64,000 nucleotides of DNA from contig QALR01000026.1 of the NCBI GenBank assembly GCA_003150035.1, positions 155,626 to 219,625 on the forward strand, read 5' to 3'. The notes under the pieces are model-generated. The model was not told where the DNA came from. It did not search any database and saw only the letters and a list, made by a program, of their open reading frames with translations. Positions within the stretch are counted from its first letter, which is position 1. Each line of letters starts with the position of its first letter. This document shows, in pieces, positions 33,195 to 41,532 of the stretch. The position numbers and the translations under genes were made by a program. The stretch comes from Clostridiales bacterium. GTDB lineage: Bacteria; Bacillota; Clostridia; Oscillospirales; CAG-272.

Positions 33195-34455
33195 TTTCTG
33201 TTTTCTCCGTTTCTTCCGGTGCCTCCGGTGTTTCCGGTGTTTCCGGTGCTTTTGATGCCTCCGGCGCTTCTGACGCCTCAGCCGGTGCGGGATTTTCCTC
33301 TCGCTTTGTCTGTGTTACGGTGTCCGGGGTCGCCGCAGGTGCATCCGCAGTTCTTGTCTGAACCGGATTCTCAGCACCCTGCGAGGACTCGGTTGGATTC
33401 TGATTCTGTTCTGGCGACACCGCAGATGCTTCCGCTGCGGCAGTACTCTTTTCCGGTGCGCTGCCGCATGTTTGCTCCGCAGACTCCGCCTGTGCCTCAG
33501 GAACAACTTTCGAACCCGTATCCGAGGCGTCGGCTTTCCGACGCGAGATACCAAGCAGCATCGGGATCGTTACCACTTCCTGATACTCAATGCTCCCGGA
33601 TTTTGCAAGTTTCTCATACCGGACGCGCAGCACGAGAAGCAGCGGAACGATCGCAGCAAACAGAAGAAAGGAAAGCAGTGACGACACACGGATACTGCCG
33701 AGCATCAGAGAATCCGTGCGAAGCAGCTCAATAAAGCCGCGTCCAAGTCCGTACCATGCAAAGTACCAAAGCGTGACCTCTCCGTGATATTTACGCTTCT
33801 TGTAGAAAATATTGATCAAAATAAAGCCGACAAGATTCCACAAAGACTCATAAAGAAAGGTCGGATGCACATAAATCGTCTCATAGCCCGTCTGTGCATT
33901 GCAGAGGCCCATGCGCCACGGAAGCGTCGTTTCCGAACCAAATGCTTCGCCATTGCAGAAATTTCCCCATCTGCCGATGAGCTGCCCCAGCATAACGGCA
34001 GGCGCCGCCATATCGGCAAGCTTGAAAAATCCAATCTTTTTATGCCGCGAAACCAGATAAACCGCAAGAGCGCCGGCGATAATACCGCCATAGATAGCCA
34101 GGCCACCGTTCCAAATGGCGATGATGTTATAGAGTGTGCCCTCAAGATTTTCCCAGAAGGTACCGCCCGTTTCGACAAAGCCGCCGAAGAAGATAACAAA
34201 ATACAGTCTTGCGCCGACGACTGCAGAAAGCACGGTAATCAGGGTAATATCCATGATATCATCAAAGGAAATTCTCGCCTGACGCGCCCGCCACGCAAAA
34301 TAGGCAAACCCGGCAAAAATTCCAAGGCAAATGATAATGCCATACCACATGATGGTAACCGGCCTGCCCCAAAGCTCAAACGACAGTGCTACACCATTGA
34401 TGGTGAATTCACCGATCCCAAGCCCGGGGAAAGAAATCGTTGATATACGTCCCAT
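33178..34455 (-). CDS. lgt: Prolipoprotein diacylglyceryl transferase with long C-terminal tail
   Basis: Membrane enzyme that attaches diacylglycerol to the lipobox Cys of lipoproteins. The first 290 residues look standard: seven hydrophobic segments, GRWGNFCNGEAFG near 165 and HPTFLYESLWN near 200. From about residue 297 an additional tail of some 130 residues follows, rich in Ala, Pro, Glu, Ser and Thr and ending in PE(T/A)P-type repeats. The family is usually 260-300 residues. The tail should be cytoplasmic or external disorder; its purpose is unknown. M16 peptidase genes lie upstream and folD overlaps its end. Confidence 0.93.
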   Translation of the reverse strand: MGRISTISFPGLGIGEFTINGVALSFELWGRPVTIMWYGIIICLGIFAGFAYFAWRARQARISFDDIMDITLITVLSAVVGARLYFVIFFGGFVETGGTFWENLEGTLYNIIAIWNGGLAIYGGIIAGALAVYLVSRHKKIGFFKLADMAAPAVMLGQLIGRWGNFCNGEAFGSETTLPWRMGLCNAQTGYETIYVHPTFLYESLWNLVGFILINIFYKKRKYHGEVTLWYFAWYGLGRGFIELLRTDSLMLGSIRVSSLLSFLLFAAIVPLLLVLRVRYEKLAKSGSIEYQEVVTIPMLLGISRRKADASDTGSKVVPEAQAESAEQTCGSAPEKSTAAAEASAVSPEQNQNPTESSQGAENPVQTRTADAPAATPDTVTQTKREENPAPAEASEAPEASKAPETPETPEAPEETEKTENGANH

Positions 34456-34546
34456 GGATGTTTCTCCTTTTTATTGATGGCATTCGCTATGCCCATGATT
34501 GCCGCGAAGGAAGCCCCGGAAACTCCGGTCCTCCCGCGGACTCTTT

Positions 34547-35833
34547 TTACTTTCCGATTGGATTTATCACGCTCATCGCGTAATATTCCTCATGGAAAAG
34601 CTTTCCAAACAGCTCTGATGTCTCCTCAAAGGTCACGGATTTCAGCGTATCTCCATAATCAAAGGGATCACAGTCGTCATGAATCATATAGGTGAAAGTC
34701 TGCGCGAGCCTCGTGGAATCAAAATTTTTAAGATAAGAGGCATAGGATGCGCGCTTAATCCTGTCAAAATCCTCGCGGGAAAGCCCGGCTTTCCGGTTCT
34801 CTTCGAGATAGGAAAGGAATTTCGTGTATACGGCCTCAGGATCATCCGTTTCTCCTTCCAAATAGACAATGGAGCTGCTGCGCCCGTGGTCGTATCCGGC
34901 TTCAAAGCCGTTGACAAGCCCGCTTTCATAGACGTCGAGAGCAAACGGCGAGGTGGAACCGAAGAGCATATCGATAAGAATGCCCATTACCGCTTTTTTC
35001 CGCATTCTTTCCGCACCGTCGGGAGCAATATCGATATCCTTGACGCCGATAAGAAACATCGGCTTTGCGACCTCAAACTCCGCGCTCACACGCTTGCGAT
35101 ACACTTCCGGCTTTTCATCATAATAGTTCCGGATAATGGTCTTTTGTTCCCGTTCCGGCAAGATTCTGTCTACAACGTCTAGCACCATATCCATATCCGC
35201 GCGTCCGGAAACGCAAAGTGTCATGTTAGAAAAATTATAAAACGTATAATAGCAGTCGTAAAGCAGTTCCGGCGTGATTTTCGCAATGGATTCTATCGTG
35301 CCGGCGACGTTGACGCGCGTCTGATGCTTCTCATAAAGTGCCTCCAAGAGGTTATAATAAATAGCGGAACCGGGATTGTCCTCATACATCCGGATTTCCT
35401 GCCCGATAATGCCGCGTTCCTTTTCCACGTTTTCCGGCGTGAAATAAGGTTTTGACACATAGTCGAGAAGGATTTCCAGATTTTCTTTCAGATGGTCCGT
35501 ACAGGAAAACAAATAGGAGGTCATCGTTCCGGACGTAAAGGCATTGGCGTTCGCCCCGTATTTGGCAAATCGGGAGAACGTATCCACACCGTCCTCATTC
35601 TCGAACATCTTGTGCTCGAGGTAATGCGCGATCCCATCCGGCACCTCGTGGAAATTCTCTTCTCCTGCGAGCTTAAAGCAGTTGTCGATGGCGCCGTATT
35701 TGGTGGAAAACATGGCGAAGCTCGTTTTGAAGTCTTTGGGAATCACATAAATATCCAATCCGCTTTTATGCTTGGTATAATAATATTTTTCGCCGAAATC
35801 CGTCGTTTTTTCTATGATATTGGCAGGATTCAT
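34547..35833 (-). CDS. M16 zinc peptidase (YmfH-like)
   Basis: Insulinase-fold metalloprotease of 428 residues. The inverted zinc motif HYLEH gives ligands His70 and His74 and catalytic Glu73. The third ligand is in the ERGIIGQEIRMYEDNPG segment near residue 140. The start is the ATG after AGGAGGAGG, which overlaps the stop of the upstream M16 gene as ATGA. The two products probably pair into one peptidase, as in the YmfF/YmfH pair of Bacillus. The substrate is unknown. Confidence 0.9.
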   Translation of the reverse strand: MNPANIIEKTTDFGEKYYYTKHKSGLDIYVIPKDFKTSFAMFSTKYGAIDNCFKLAGEENFHEVPDGIAHYLEHKMFENEDGVDTFSRFAKYGANANAFTSGTMTSYLFSCTDHLKENLEILLDYVSKPYFTPENVEKERGIIGQEIRMYEDNPGSAIYYNLLEALYEKHQTRVNVAGTIESIAKITPELLYDCYYTFYNFSNMTLCVSGRADMDMVLDVVDRILPEREQKTIIRNYYDEKPEVYRKRVSAEFEVAKPMFLIGVKDIDIAPDGAERMRKKAVMGILIDMLFGSTSPFALDVYESGLVNGFEAGYDHGRSSSIVYLEGETDDPEAVYTKFLSYLEENRKAGLSREDFDRIKRASYASYLKNFDSTRLAQTFTYMIHDDCDPFDYGDTLKSVTFEETSELFGKLFHEEYYAMSVINPIGK

Positions 35834-37113
35834 TTCGCCGCCTCCTCCTTTCCGCAAAGGAAATAATACGTGTCGAGCCTAATATCGCGCGCCATGCGCA
35901 CGACCTGCTCCGCCGTAACGGAGCGGAACTTTTCGATTTTCTCCTCCGGCGTGATGAGCGCGCCGTCCATAACGCAGGAGAAATACCAATTCAAAATAGA
36001 CCCGGTGTTGTCTCCTACGCGAGCCGCAGAATCGATAAGCGCGAGCTTTGCGTCAGAAAGCTCACTTTCCGTAAGGACCCCGTTTTTGATATTTTCGAGC
36101 TGAAGAAGAATTTCGTCCGACGCCTTTTTCTCATTGGAAAATTCAATGCCGGAGCTGACCGTCATATAGCCTTTCTGCCCGTTTTCGGCAGAGGAACAAT
36201 AGTAACAGAGGCTGAGCTTTTCCCTCACGTTGAGAAACAGCTTGCTCGTCACGCCTGCGCCGTACACGGTGTTAAGCACCTGCATCACATGATAGTCACC
36301 ATCCGGCACGGAATGTCCCGTAAAAAATCCCAGGACTAGCTTGCCCTGCGTAATGTTCTGACGCTCATAGACCGTTTTGACGGTCTCCCGCGCCGAGCGC
36401 ATGACCGACGTGGAGAGCATATACGGTTCCCCGCGAGACACTGTGGCGAACATTTCGGCAAAACGGGATGCCAGCGCCTCAAAATTCAAATTTCCGACCG
36501 CGAAAATCTCAACATGCGCACGGGAGAATACTTCTTTATACTGCTCCCAAAGACTTGCGGGGCACACGTCCGAAGCGTCCTCTACCGTGCCAAGCTCTGA
36601 AACGCTGAAAGGATCTCCCTCAAACATTTCCTCGACAAGCCGCATCGCAGCATATCGTCTTTTATCGTTCACCTGTGCGCGGATATCGTCGATGAGCTTT
36701 TGCTTTTCGCTCTCGACATAGTCCTCCCGGAACACGCCGTTTTCCGTCACCGGATGAAGCAGAATATTCTCAAGAAGCGACATTGCCTCCCCTGCAATAT
36801 CCATCCCGTCAATCGCATATTGATTGTCGAGAAGGCTCATACGAACCTCTAAGATCTGATCGTCCCCCCGTTTATACACACTGTCCGAGATTCCGGTATC
36901 GTAGATGGATTCCTCCTCTCTGCGGATGCTGCCGATATTCGGATACTGCTCGCAGCCGCGCAGCAAAACCGGGAACAAAAGCGCATTCTTCGCCGCCGTT
37001 TCCTTTGCGAGCGGAACAACAAAGCGAAGAGAAACCAGGCTTGCCTTGAACTTCGTCTCGCGGACGGTATTAAAAAAGACGCCGCGCATCAATTCTTTTC
37101 GTTCAAAAGACAT
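35830..37113 (-). CDS. M16-family partner protein without zinc motif (YmfF-like)
   Basis: A 427-residue M16-fold protein. The region where HxxEH should be reads LLFPVLLRGCEQYPN, so the catalytic residues are missing. Such subunits pair with an active partner; the adjacent YmfH-like gene supplies it, overlapping by 4 bases. FYTGHSVPDGDYHVMQVLN-type (FFTGHSVPDGDYHVMQVLN) and LFLNVREKLSLCYYCSS segments mark the C-terminal half and its R/Y substrate motif. The start is the ATG with AAAGGA 8 bases before. An M16 promoter lies 50 bases upstream. Confidence 0.88.
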   Translation of the reverse strand: MSFERKELMRGVFFNTVRETKFKASLVSLRFVVPLAKETAAKNALLFPVLLRGCEQYPNIGSIRREEESIYDTGISDSVYKRGDDQILEVRMSLLDNQYAIDGMDIAGEAMSLLENILLHPVTENGVFREDYVESEKQKLIDDIRAQVNDKRRYAAMRLVEEMFEGDPFSVSELGTVEDASDVCPASLWEQYKEVFSRAHVEIFAVGNLNFEALASRFAEMFATVSRGEPYMLSTSVMRSARETVKTVYERQNITQGKLVLGFFTGHSVPDGDYHVMQVLNTVYGAGVTSKLFLNVREKLSLCYYCSSAENGQKGYMTVSSGIEFSNEKKASDEILLQLENIKNGVLTESELSDAKLALIDSAARVGDNTGSILNWYFSCVMDGALITPEEKIEKFRSVTAEQVVRMARDIRLDTYYFLCGKEEAAK

Positions 37114-37161
37114 AACATCGATCCTTTCCAAGTCAAAATCATAAAAAACTTTACTTTATAT

Positions 37162-37189
37162 ATTATACCTAAATTTCCGAAAATTTCAA
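37162..37189 (-). promoter_or_regulatory. Promoter of the M16/lgt/folD run
   Basis: TTGAAA and TATAAT on the minus strand, 16-base spacer. Confidence 0.75.
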
Positions 37190-37269
37190 CGCTTTTGACA
37201 AGATTTTCATAGGGTGTTTACGGGACAAATAAAATTTCAGAAAATGAATATATTTTGTTCTGATTTCCA

Positions 37270-37298
37270 TTTACAAAAATTGATATTTATGATATGAT
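37270..37298 (+). promoter_or_regulatory. nfeD-SPFH promoter
   Basis: TTTACA and TATGAT, 17-base spacer, about 32 bases before the NfeD start. Confidence 0.7.
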
Positions 37299-37329
37299 AG
37301 AATAAGAAATCTGAAAGGAGGATTTTTTC

Positions 37330-37761
37330 ATGGAATATATGCCTCTTGTCTGGCTCGGCATTATCATCCTCGCCGTCATTGTAGAAGCTTCTACTTGCGC
37401 GCTCGTTTCCATATGGTTCATACCGGCGGCGGTGATTGCCCTTATTCTGTCCTTTTTCCCGATTCCGCTCTGGATTCAGATCGTGGTATTCGTCGCATGC
37501 TCCGCGCTGCTGATTCTGTTCATGAAAGGCATCTTCAAAAAAACGCTCGGACTCAAAGCAGTCGCTACCAACGCGGATGCGCTCATCGGAGAGGAAGCGG
37601 TTGTTACGGAAGCCATCAACAACCTGGAGAGTCAGGGACAGGTCAAGGTGAGGGGACAAATCTGGTCCGCCCGCGCTTTTGACAAGGATACCAAATATGA
37701 AAAGGGAGAAATCTTAAACGTAGTCGCCATCGAGGGCGTCAAGTTGATTTGTAAAAAGTAA
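37330..37761 (+). CDS. NfeD-family membrane protein
   Basis: A 143-residue protein with two N-terminal membrane segments (residues 5-25 and 30-62) and a C-terminal OB-fold domain (IGEEAVVTEAINNLESQGQVKVRGQIWSAR region, about 80-143). This is the short NfeD form lacking the protease domain. NfeD proteins are encoded beside SPFH proteins and are thought to work with them in membrane microdomains. AAAGGAGG precedes the ATG; the SPFH gene follows 36 bases later. Confidence 0.9.
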   Translation: MEYMPLVWLGIIILAVIVEASTCALVSIWFIPAAVIALILSFFPIPLWIQIVVFVACSALLILFMKGIFKKTLGLKAVATNADALIGEEAVVTEAINNLESQGQVKVRGQIWSARAFDKDTKYEKGEILNVVAIEGVKLICKK

Positions 37762-37797
37762 TATACATATTTCATTTTAAAGGAGAGGTACAAGAGT

Positions 37798-38748
37798 ATG
37801 GAATGGATTATCATCGGCATTGTGGTCGCAGTTTTTCTCATCGTTCTTATCGCAAACATCAAAATTGTTCCTCAGGCGCGCGCCTTCGTTGTGGAGAGAC
37901 TTGGCACTTATCACGCGACATGGCATACAGGTCTGCATTGGAAGGTTCCGTTTGTGGAAAGAATCGCAAAGAAAATCTCCCTTATGGAGCAGGTTGCGGA
38001 TTTTCAACCGCAGGCCGTTATCACGAAGGACAACGTGAGAATGCAGATCGACACGGTTGTATTCTATCAAATTACTGACTGCAAGCTTTTCACCTATGGG
38101 GTGGAATCTCCAATAGCCGCTATCGAAAACCTTACAGCAACCACCTTGCGCAATATCATCGGTGAGCTGGAACTCGACAGCACGCTGACCTCCCGCGACG
38201 TCATCAACACCAAAATGAGAGCCATCCTCGACGAGGCGACCGACCCCTGGGGCATCAAGGTGAACCGTGTCGAGCTCAAAAACATCATTCCGCCGCGCGA
38301 AATTCAGGATGCGATGGAAAAACAGATGAAAGCCGAACGCGAGCGCCGCGAACAGATCCTTCGTGCAGAAGGTGAAAAAAATTCCACCATTCTCGTTGCA
38401 GAAGGCAAAAAGCAGGCGATGATTCTGGATGCCGAGGCGCAAAAGCAGCGACAGATTCTTCTGGCGGAAGCGGAAAAGGAAGCGCGTATCCGCGCCGCTG
38501 AAGGTGAAGCAGAGGCTATCCTGAAGGTCCAAGAGGCAACCGCCGAAAGCATCAAAAAAATCAACGAGGCAGACCCTTCCGACAAGGTAATCGCCATCAA
38601 GAGTCTGGAAGCCTTTGAAAAGGCCGCGGACGGAAAGGCGACAAAAATCATCATCCCGAGTGAAATCCAGTCGCTTGCGGGTCTTGCCGCGAGCGTCAAG
38701 GCGCTCGTTACCGATGAGGCAGAAAGCGAAAAAACAGCTTCAAAATAA
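37798..38748 (+). CDS. SPFH/Band 7 (stomatin-like) protein
   Basis: Membrane-scaffold protein of 316 residues. One N-terminal membrane helix is followed by the SPFH domain (VPQARAFVVERLGTYHATW to VNRVELKNIIPPREIQDAM, residues about 25-170). A long Ala/Glu-rich coiled coil follows to about 265 (ERREQILRAEGEKNSTILVA). It resembles QmcA/stomatin rather than flotillin. Such proteins oligomerise and organise membrane proteins or proteases. It forms an operon with the NfeD gene. Confidence 0.92.
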   Translation: MEWIIIGIVVAVFLIVLIANIKIVPQARAFVVERLGTYHATWHTGLHWKVPFVERIAKKISLMEQVADFQPQAVITKDNVRMQIDTVVFYQITDCKLFTYGVESPIAAIENLTATTLRNIIGELELDSTLTSRDVINTKMRAILDEATDPWGIKVNRVELKNIIPPREIQDAMEKQMKAERERREQILRAEGEKNSTILVAEGKKQAMILDAEAQKQRQILLAEAEKEARIRAAEGEAEAILKVQEATAESIKKINEADPSDKVIAIKSLEAFEKAADGKATKIIIPSEIQSLAGLAASVKALVTDEAESEKTASK

Positions 38749-38775
38749 TGAAAATAGCAAAAAAATTTCTTCATA

Positions 38776-38812
38776 CAAAAAGGCGAGGCAAAAATGCCTT
38801 GCCTTTTTGTAT
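38776..38812 (+). terminator. Bidirectional terminator after the SPFH gene
   Basis: CAAAAAGGCGAGGCA pairs with TGCCTTGCCTTTTTG with one mismatch. It lies between convergent genes. Confidence 0.85.
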
Positions 38813-38830
38813 GTTTGCCGAGCGCCAATT

Positions 38831-39412
38831 CTATCCATCAAGGCTCAGGGTCACCTGTATCTCTCCCTCGCCCGCGTGCAGAAAGGCACGAAGCTGCGCA
38901 TCCGAAAGCCCCTCAATTCTCCCAAGGCGCGTGTAAGACCAGCTGTTTTCGCCGTAAAATAGCACAATCTGGTTTCCCTGATACAAGATAACATCGCCGG
39001 GCCGTGTCTGTATATGCGCATCATCGCGCGGAAGAGAGAATCCGATCGCACCCACCTTTTCAAAGCCGCCATAATCATCCGCCGTATAAGTGATATCACC
39101 TGTGCGCAGGCGTTCTACAAGAGCCGAGACAGAAATATTGTTTTCAAGGATAATTTCCGCCTTGCTTTCGTTTACCGTAATAAACAGACGACTCACCACA
39201 CTTTCCTCTCCCTCTTCTGTTTCTTCCCCGCTATCAGACGGAACAGACATCCCCGTGCTCGCGGACGGAATAGAAGCTTCCGTGTTCTCTGGCGGGGGCG
39301 TTTGCGTCCGATGAGAGGATGCCGTAATTTCCTCTTGCCCCGACGCGGCGCAGCCCGCAACCGCAAAAAGGCAAACAACCCCACACAAAAGCACTGAAAG
39401 AAGCCGTTTCAT
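38831..39412 (-). CDS. Cyclophilin-like-fold lipoprotein
   Basis: A 193-residue lipoprotein. The signal ends LFAVAGC, then a Ser/Thr/Pro/Glu-rich linker of about 50 residues leads to a cyclophilin-like domain (about 75-190). That domain contains ITVNESKAEIILENNISVSALVERL, the YGGFEKVGAIGFSLP turn and PGDVILYQGNQIVLFYG, typical of the small bacterial cyclophilin-like fold. Activity as a prolyl isomerase is not implied. Start is the ATG overlapping a GGAAGGGA site. It is monocistronic or follows the flavoprotein gene across 121 bases. Confidence 0.82.
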   Translation of the reverse strand: MKRLLSVLLCGVVCLFAVAGCAASGQEEITASSHRTQTPPPENTEASIPSASTGMSVPSDSGEETEEGEESVVSRLFITVNESKAEIILENNISVSALVERLRTGDITYTADDYGGFEKVGAIGFSLPRDDAHIQTRPGDVILYQGNQIVLFYGENSWSYTRLGRIEGLSDAQLRAFLHAGEGEIQVTLSLDG

Positions 39413-39533
39413 TCCCTTCCATAAGAGACATTGTCCGTCATGTGGCGTGGCAGGAGCACTTTTTGCCCGGCTGTCCCCCGGTGAATGTGCAACGAATTCC
39501 TCCGCCGGAGAGGCAGGGGGCTTCCCTCCTGCG

Positions 39534-40073
39534 CTATACATGCTCGCCCATCTCATAAGCTTCCTGCAGCGCGGGCTTCCCCTTTATCTCGCCCGCTTCA
39601 TTCACGCCGCCGCCAAAAATCGTGCCCGCAAGGCGCGCCTTCTCAAAGCAGTCCACAAAGCCCTGCATACCTTTGACAGAGCCTTCCACAGCGCGCCCGT
39701 CTCCATCCGCCGCCGTGAGGAGCAGATAAACATCCCGGAACGCATAGTCCGAGACATACAACGGATTACAGCGGTCGAGCAAGGTCTTCAGCTGTCCGGA
39801 CAGGCCGTAATAATAGATAGGGGTTGCGAACACCAAAACGTCCGCGTTCTTCGCTTTTTCTGCTATTTCAGTCGCATCGTCGCGAATCGTACATTTCCGG
39901 GTTTTCTGGCATGCCAGACATCCCTTGCAGAAAGTGATGGATTTTCCCTTCAAAGAAATCGTTTCCACAGCGTGACCCGCCGCGCGCGCCCCCTCGGCAA
40001 ACGCCTGCGCTAGCATATCGGAATTGCTTCCCTGTCTGAGGCTGCTCGTTATCACAAAAACCTTTTTGCTCAT
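39534..40073 (-). CDS. Flavodoxin-family NAD(P)H-dependent oxidoreductase
   Basis: Flavodoxin-fold protein of 179 residues. FMN contacts are VITSSLRQGSNSDMLAQAF at the start and ATPIYYYGLSGQLKTLLDRC near 85-104. The CKGCLACQKTRKC cluster at about 49-61 is the Cys-rich motif of anaerobic iron-sulfur flavoproteins and resembles that of the flavoprotein at 29.2 kb. GGAGG precedes the ATG. It lies 15 bases after the hydrolase gene, so the two are cotranscribed. Confidence 0.88.
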   Translation of the reverse strand: MSKKVFVITSSLRQGSNSDMLAQAFAEGARAAGHAVETISLKGKSITFCKGCLACQKTRKCTIRDDATEIAEKAKNADVLVFATPIYYYGLSGQLKTLLDRCNPLYVSDYAFRDVYLLLTAADGDGRAVEGSVKGMQGFVDCFEKARLAGTIFGGGVNEAGEIKGKPALQEAYEMGEHV

Positions 40074-40088
40074 GTCCTTATCCTCCGC

Positions 40089-41297
40089 TTACGCATCTAG
40101 CGCCTCGCGCAGAAACGTCTCAATCTTATCAAACGGAATTTTCGATGTGTCGTCGTAAAGATCGATGTGAATGGCGTCCGGCACAACGTACAGCTCCTTA
40201 GGTTCCTTTGCCTCGCGGTATGCGTATTCTGAAAACCACTTCGAATGCGCATGATCCCCTATCAAAAACAAAATCGGACGGGGAGAAATCTCCGCGATAT
40301 GCGCCGTGAGCGGATAATTCATAAACGCCATGCTGCTCGTTGTCGTGAAATTTCCGCGGGCACGCGGATGGTGACCGCGTTTTGTGGCATAGAAAGTAAA
40401 CCATTCGCGGTTCACACCGGTAATGTCAGCGGGAACCTCGTCATAGGGCGTCTCGGGAAAGGTAGGAATATATTCCGGAGTCCCCGCCGCGACATCCCGC
40501 CATCTCTGCTCGGCAAGCGCATCAAGCGCCGCGTCCCGCTCGCTTTCCGTCATGGAATCCTCCCATCCCCTTGCCTGTACGCGGGAAATGTCATACATGC
40601 TCGCCGTGACAACCGCCCGAATGCGCTTATCCATCTGCGCCGCAGAAATCGCGAAGCCGCCGCTGCCGCAGATGCCAAGCGCGGCCATTTTATTTCGGTC
40701 CACATAAGGGAGCGTTCCGAGAAAATCCACGCCTGCGGAAAAATCTTCAGAAAAAATTTCGGGAGAGGAAGTATGTCTCGGCTCTCCGCCGCTTTCGCCG
40801 CCGAACGACGGATCAAAGGTCAGTGCGACAAAGCCTCGCCGCGCAAGCTCGCCGGCATACACGCAAGGTCCCTGCTCTTTCACGCCCCCATACGGCGCGC
40901 CGATGACGAGCGCCGGGTGCTTTGCGGCGCGGTCCATATCCTTTGCCACATACAAATCACCTGCCAGCGTGATGCCGAAACGGTTTTTATATCTGACGTG
41001 TGTCCTTTCCACCTTTGGGTTCAGCGGTGCAATATATCGTTCCATTTCCGTTTTTCCCTCCTCGGAACATATTTCGAGCTTCTTTTTTTTCATTTGATAA
41101 ATAAAATAATCCAGACAGTCAAGCTGCCTTTGGTCCGTATGCAGCTTTTCTAGCAATTCACGCCTGCGCTCCGTCAGAATGCGCATCGCCTCGCATACTT
41201 TCCCCTCTTTCCATAGGGAAAGAAACCCCCGTGCCCATTCCTCCGAGCATCCCGCCTCGATAAGGACTTCAAGACACGCCTTCTCTTTTTCCGACAT
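40089..41297 (-). CDS. Alpha/beta hydrolase fused to an N-terminal helical domain
   Basis: A 402-residue protein. Residues 1-84 form a charged helical domain (GCSEEWARGFLSLWKEG, RRRELLEKLHTDQRQLDCLD) of a kind I recall as small separate Firmicute proteins. From Met85 comes an alpha/beta hydrolase like dienelactone hydrolase: HVRYKNRFGITLAGDLYVAK, oxyanion region GAPYGGVKEQGP, nucleophile elbow GICGSGGFA with its Ser changed in register (G-x-C-G-S-G), and late IGDHAHSK and DAIHIDLYD. An internal AGGAGG precedes Met85. The substrate is unknown. A TTGCTA/TATACT promoter precedes the gene. Confidence 0.8.
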   Translation of the reverse strand: MSEKEKACLEVLIEAGCSEEWARGFLSLWKEGKVCEAMRILTERRRELLEKLHTDQRQLDCLDYFIYQMKKKKLEICSEEGKTEMERYIAPLNPKVERTHVRYKNRFGITLAGDLYVAKDMDRAAKHPALVIGAPYGGVKEQGPCVYAGELARRGFVALTFDPSFGGESGGEPRHTSSPEIFSEDFSAGVDFLGTLPYVDRNKMAALGICGSGGFAISAAQMDKRIRAVVTASMYDISRVQARGWEDSMTESERDAALDALAEQRWRDVAAGTPEYIPTFPETPYDEVPADITGVNREWFTFYATKRGHHPRARGNFTTTSSMAFMNYPLTAHIAEISPRPILFLIGDHAHSKWFSEYAYREAKEPKELYVVPDAIHIDLYDDTSKIPFDKIETFLREALDA

Positions 41298-41320
41298 CTC
41301 CAATCCTCCTTTGCGAGGAT

Positions 41321-41349
41321 AGTATACCATTTGCCGATTCTAATAGCAA
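41321..41349 (-). promoter_or_regulatory. Promoter of the hydrolase/flavoprotein pair
   Basis: TTGCTA and TATACT on the minus strand, 17-base spacer. Confidence 0.7.
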
Positions 41350-41416
41350 ATGCTTATTTTTTATCGTTTACCATGACAAAAAGGAATACAAGCGCCGCAT
41401 CCCACACAAAAGCACA

Positions 41417-41440
41417 GGGCACGGACTTTTGTCCGCGCCC
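41417..41440 (-). terminator. Possible terminator after the GH4 gene
   Basis: GGGCACGGAC pairs with GTCCGCGCCC with one mismatch around TTTT. The T-tract is poor. Confidence 0.35.
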
Positions 41441-41532
41441 CATACTTCGAAACATGTATTTTTCCCTGAATGACCATGCGTCGCCGTGCGAACGTTTTAC
41501 ACAAACGTTCTTTCCGCCCATTGTACGATGCA

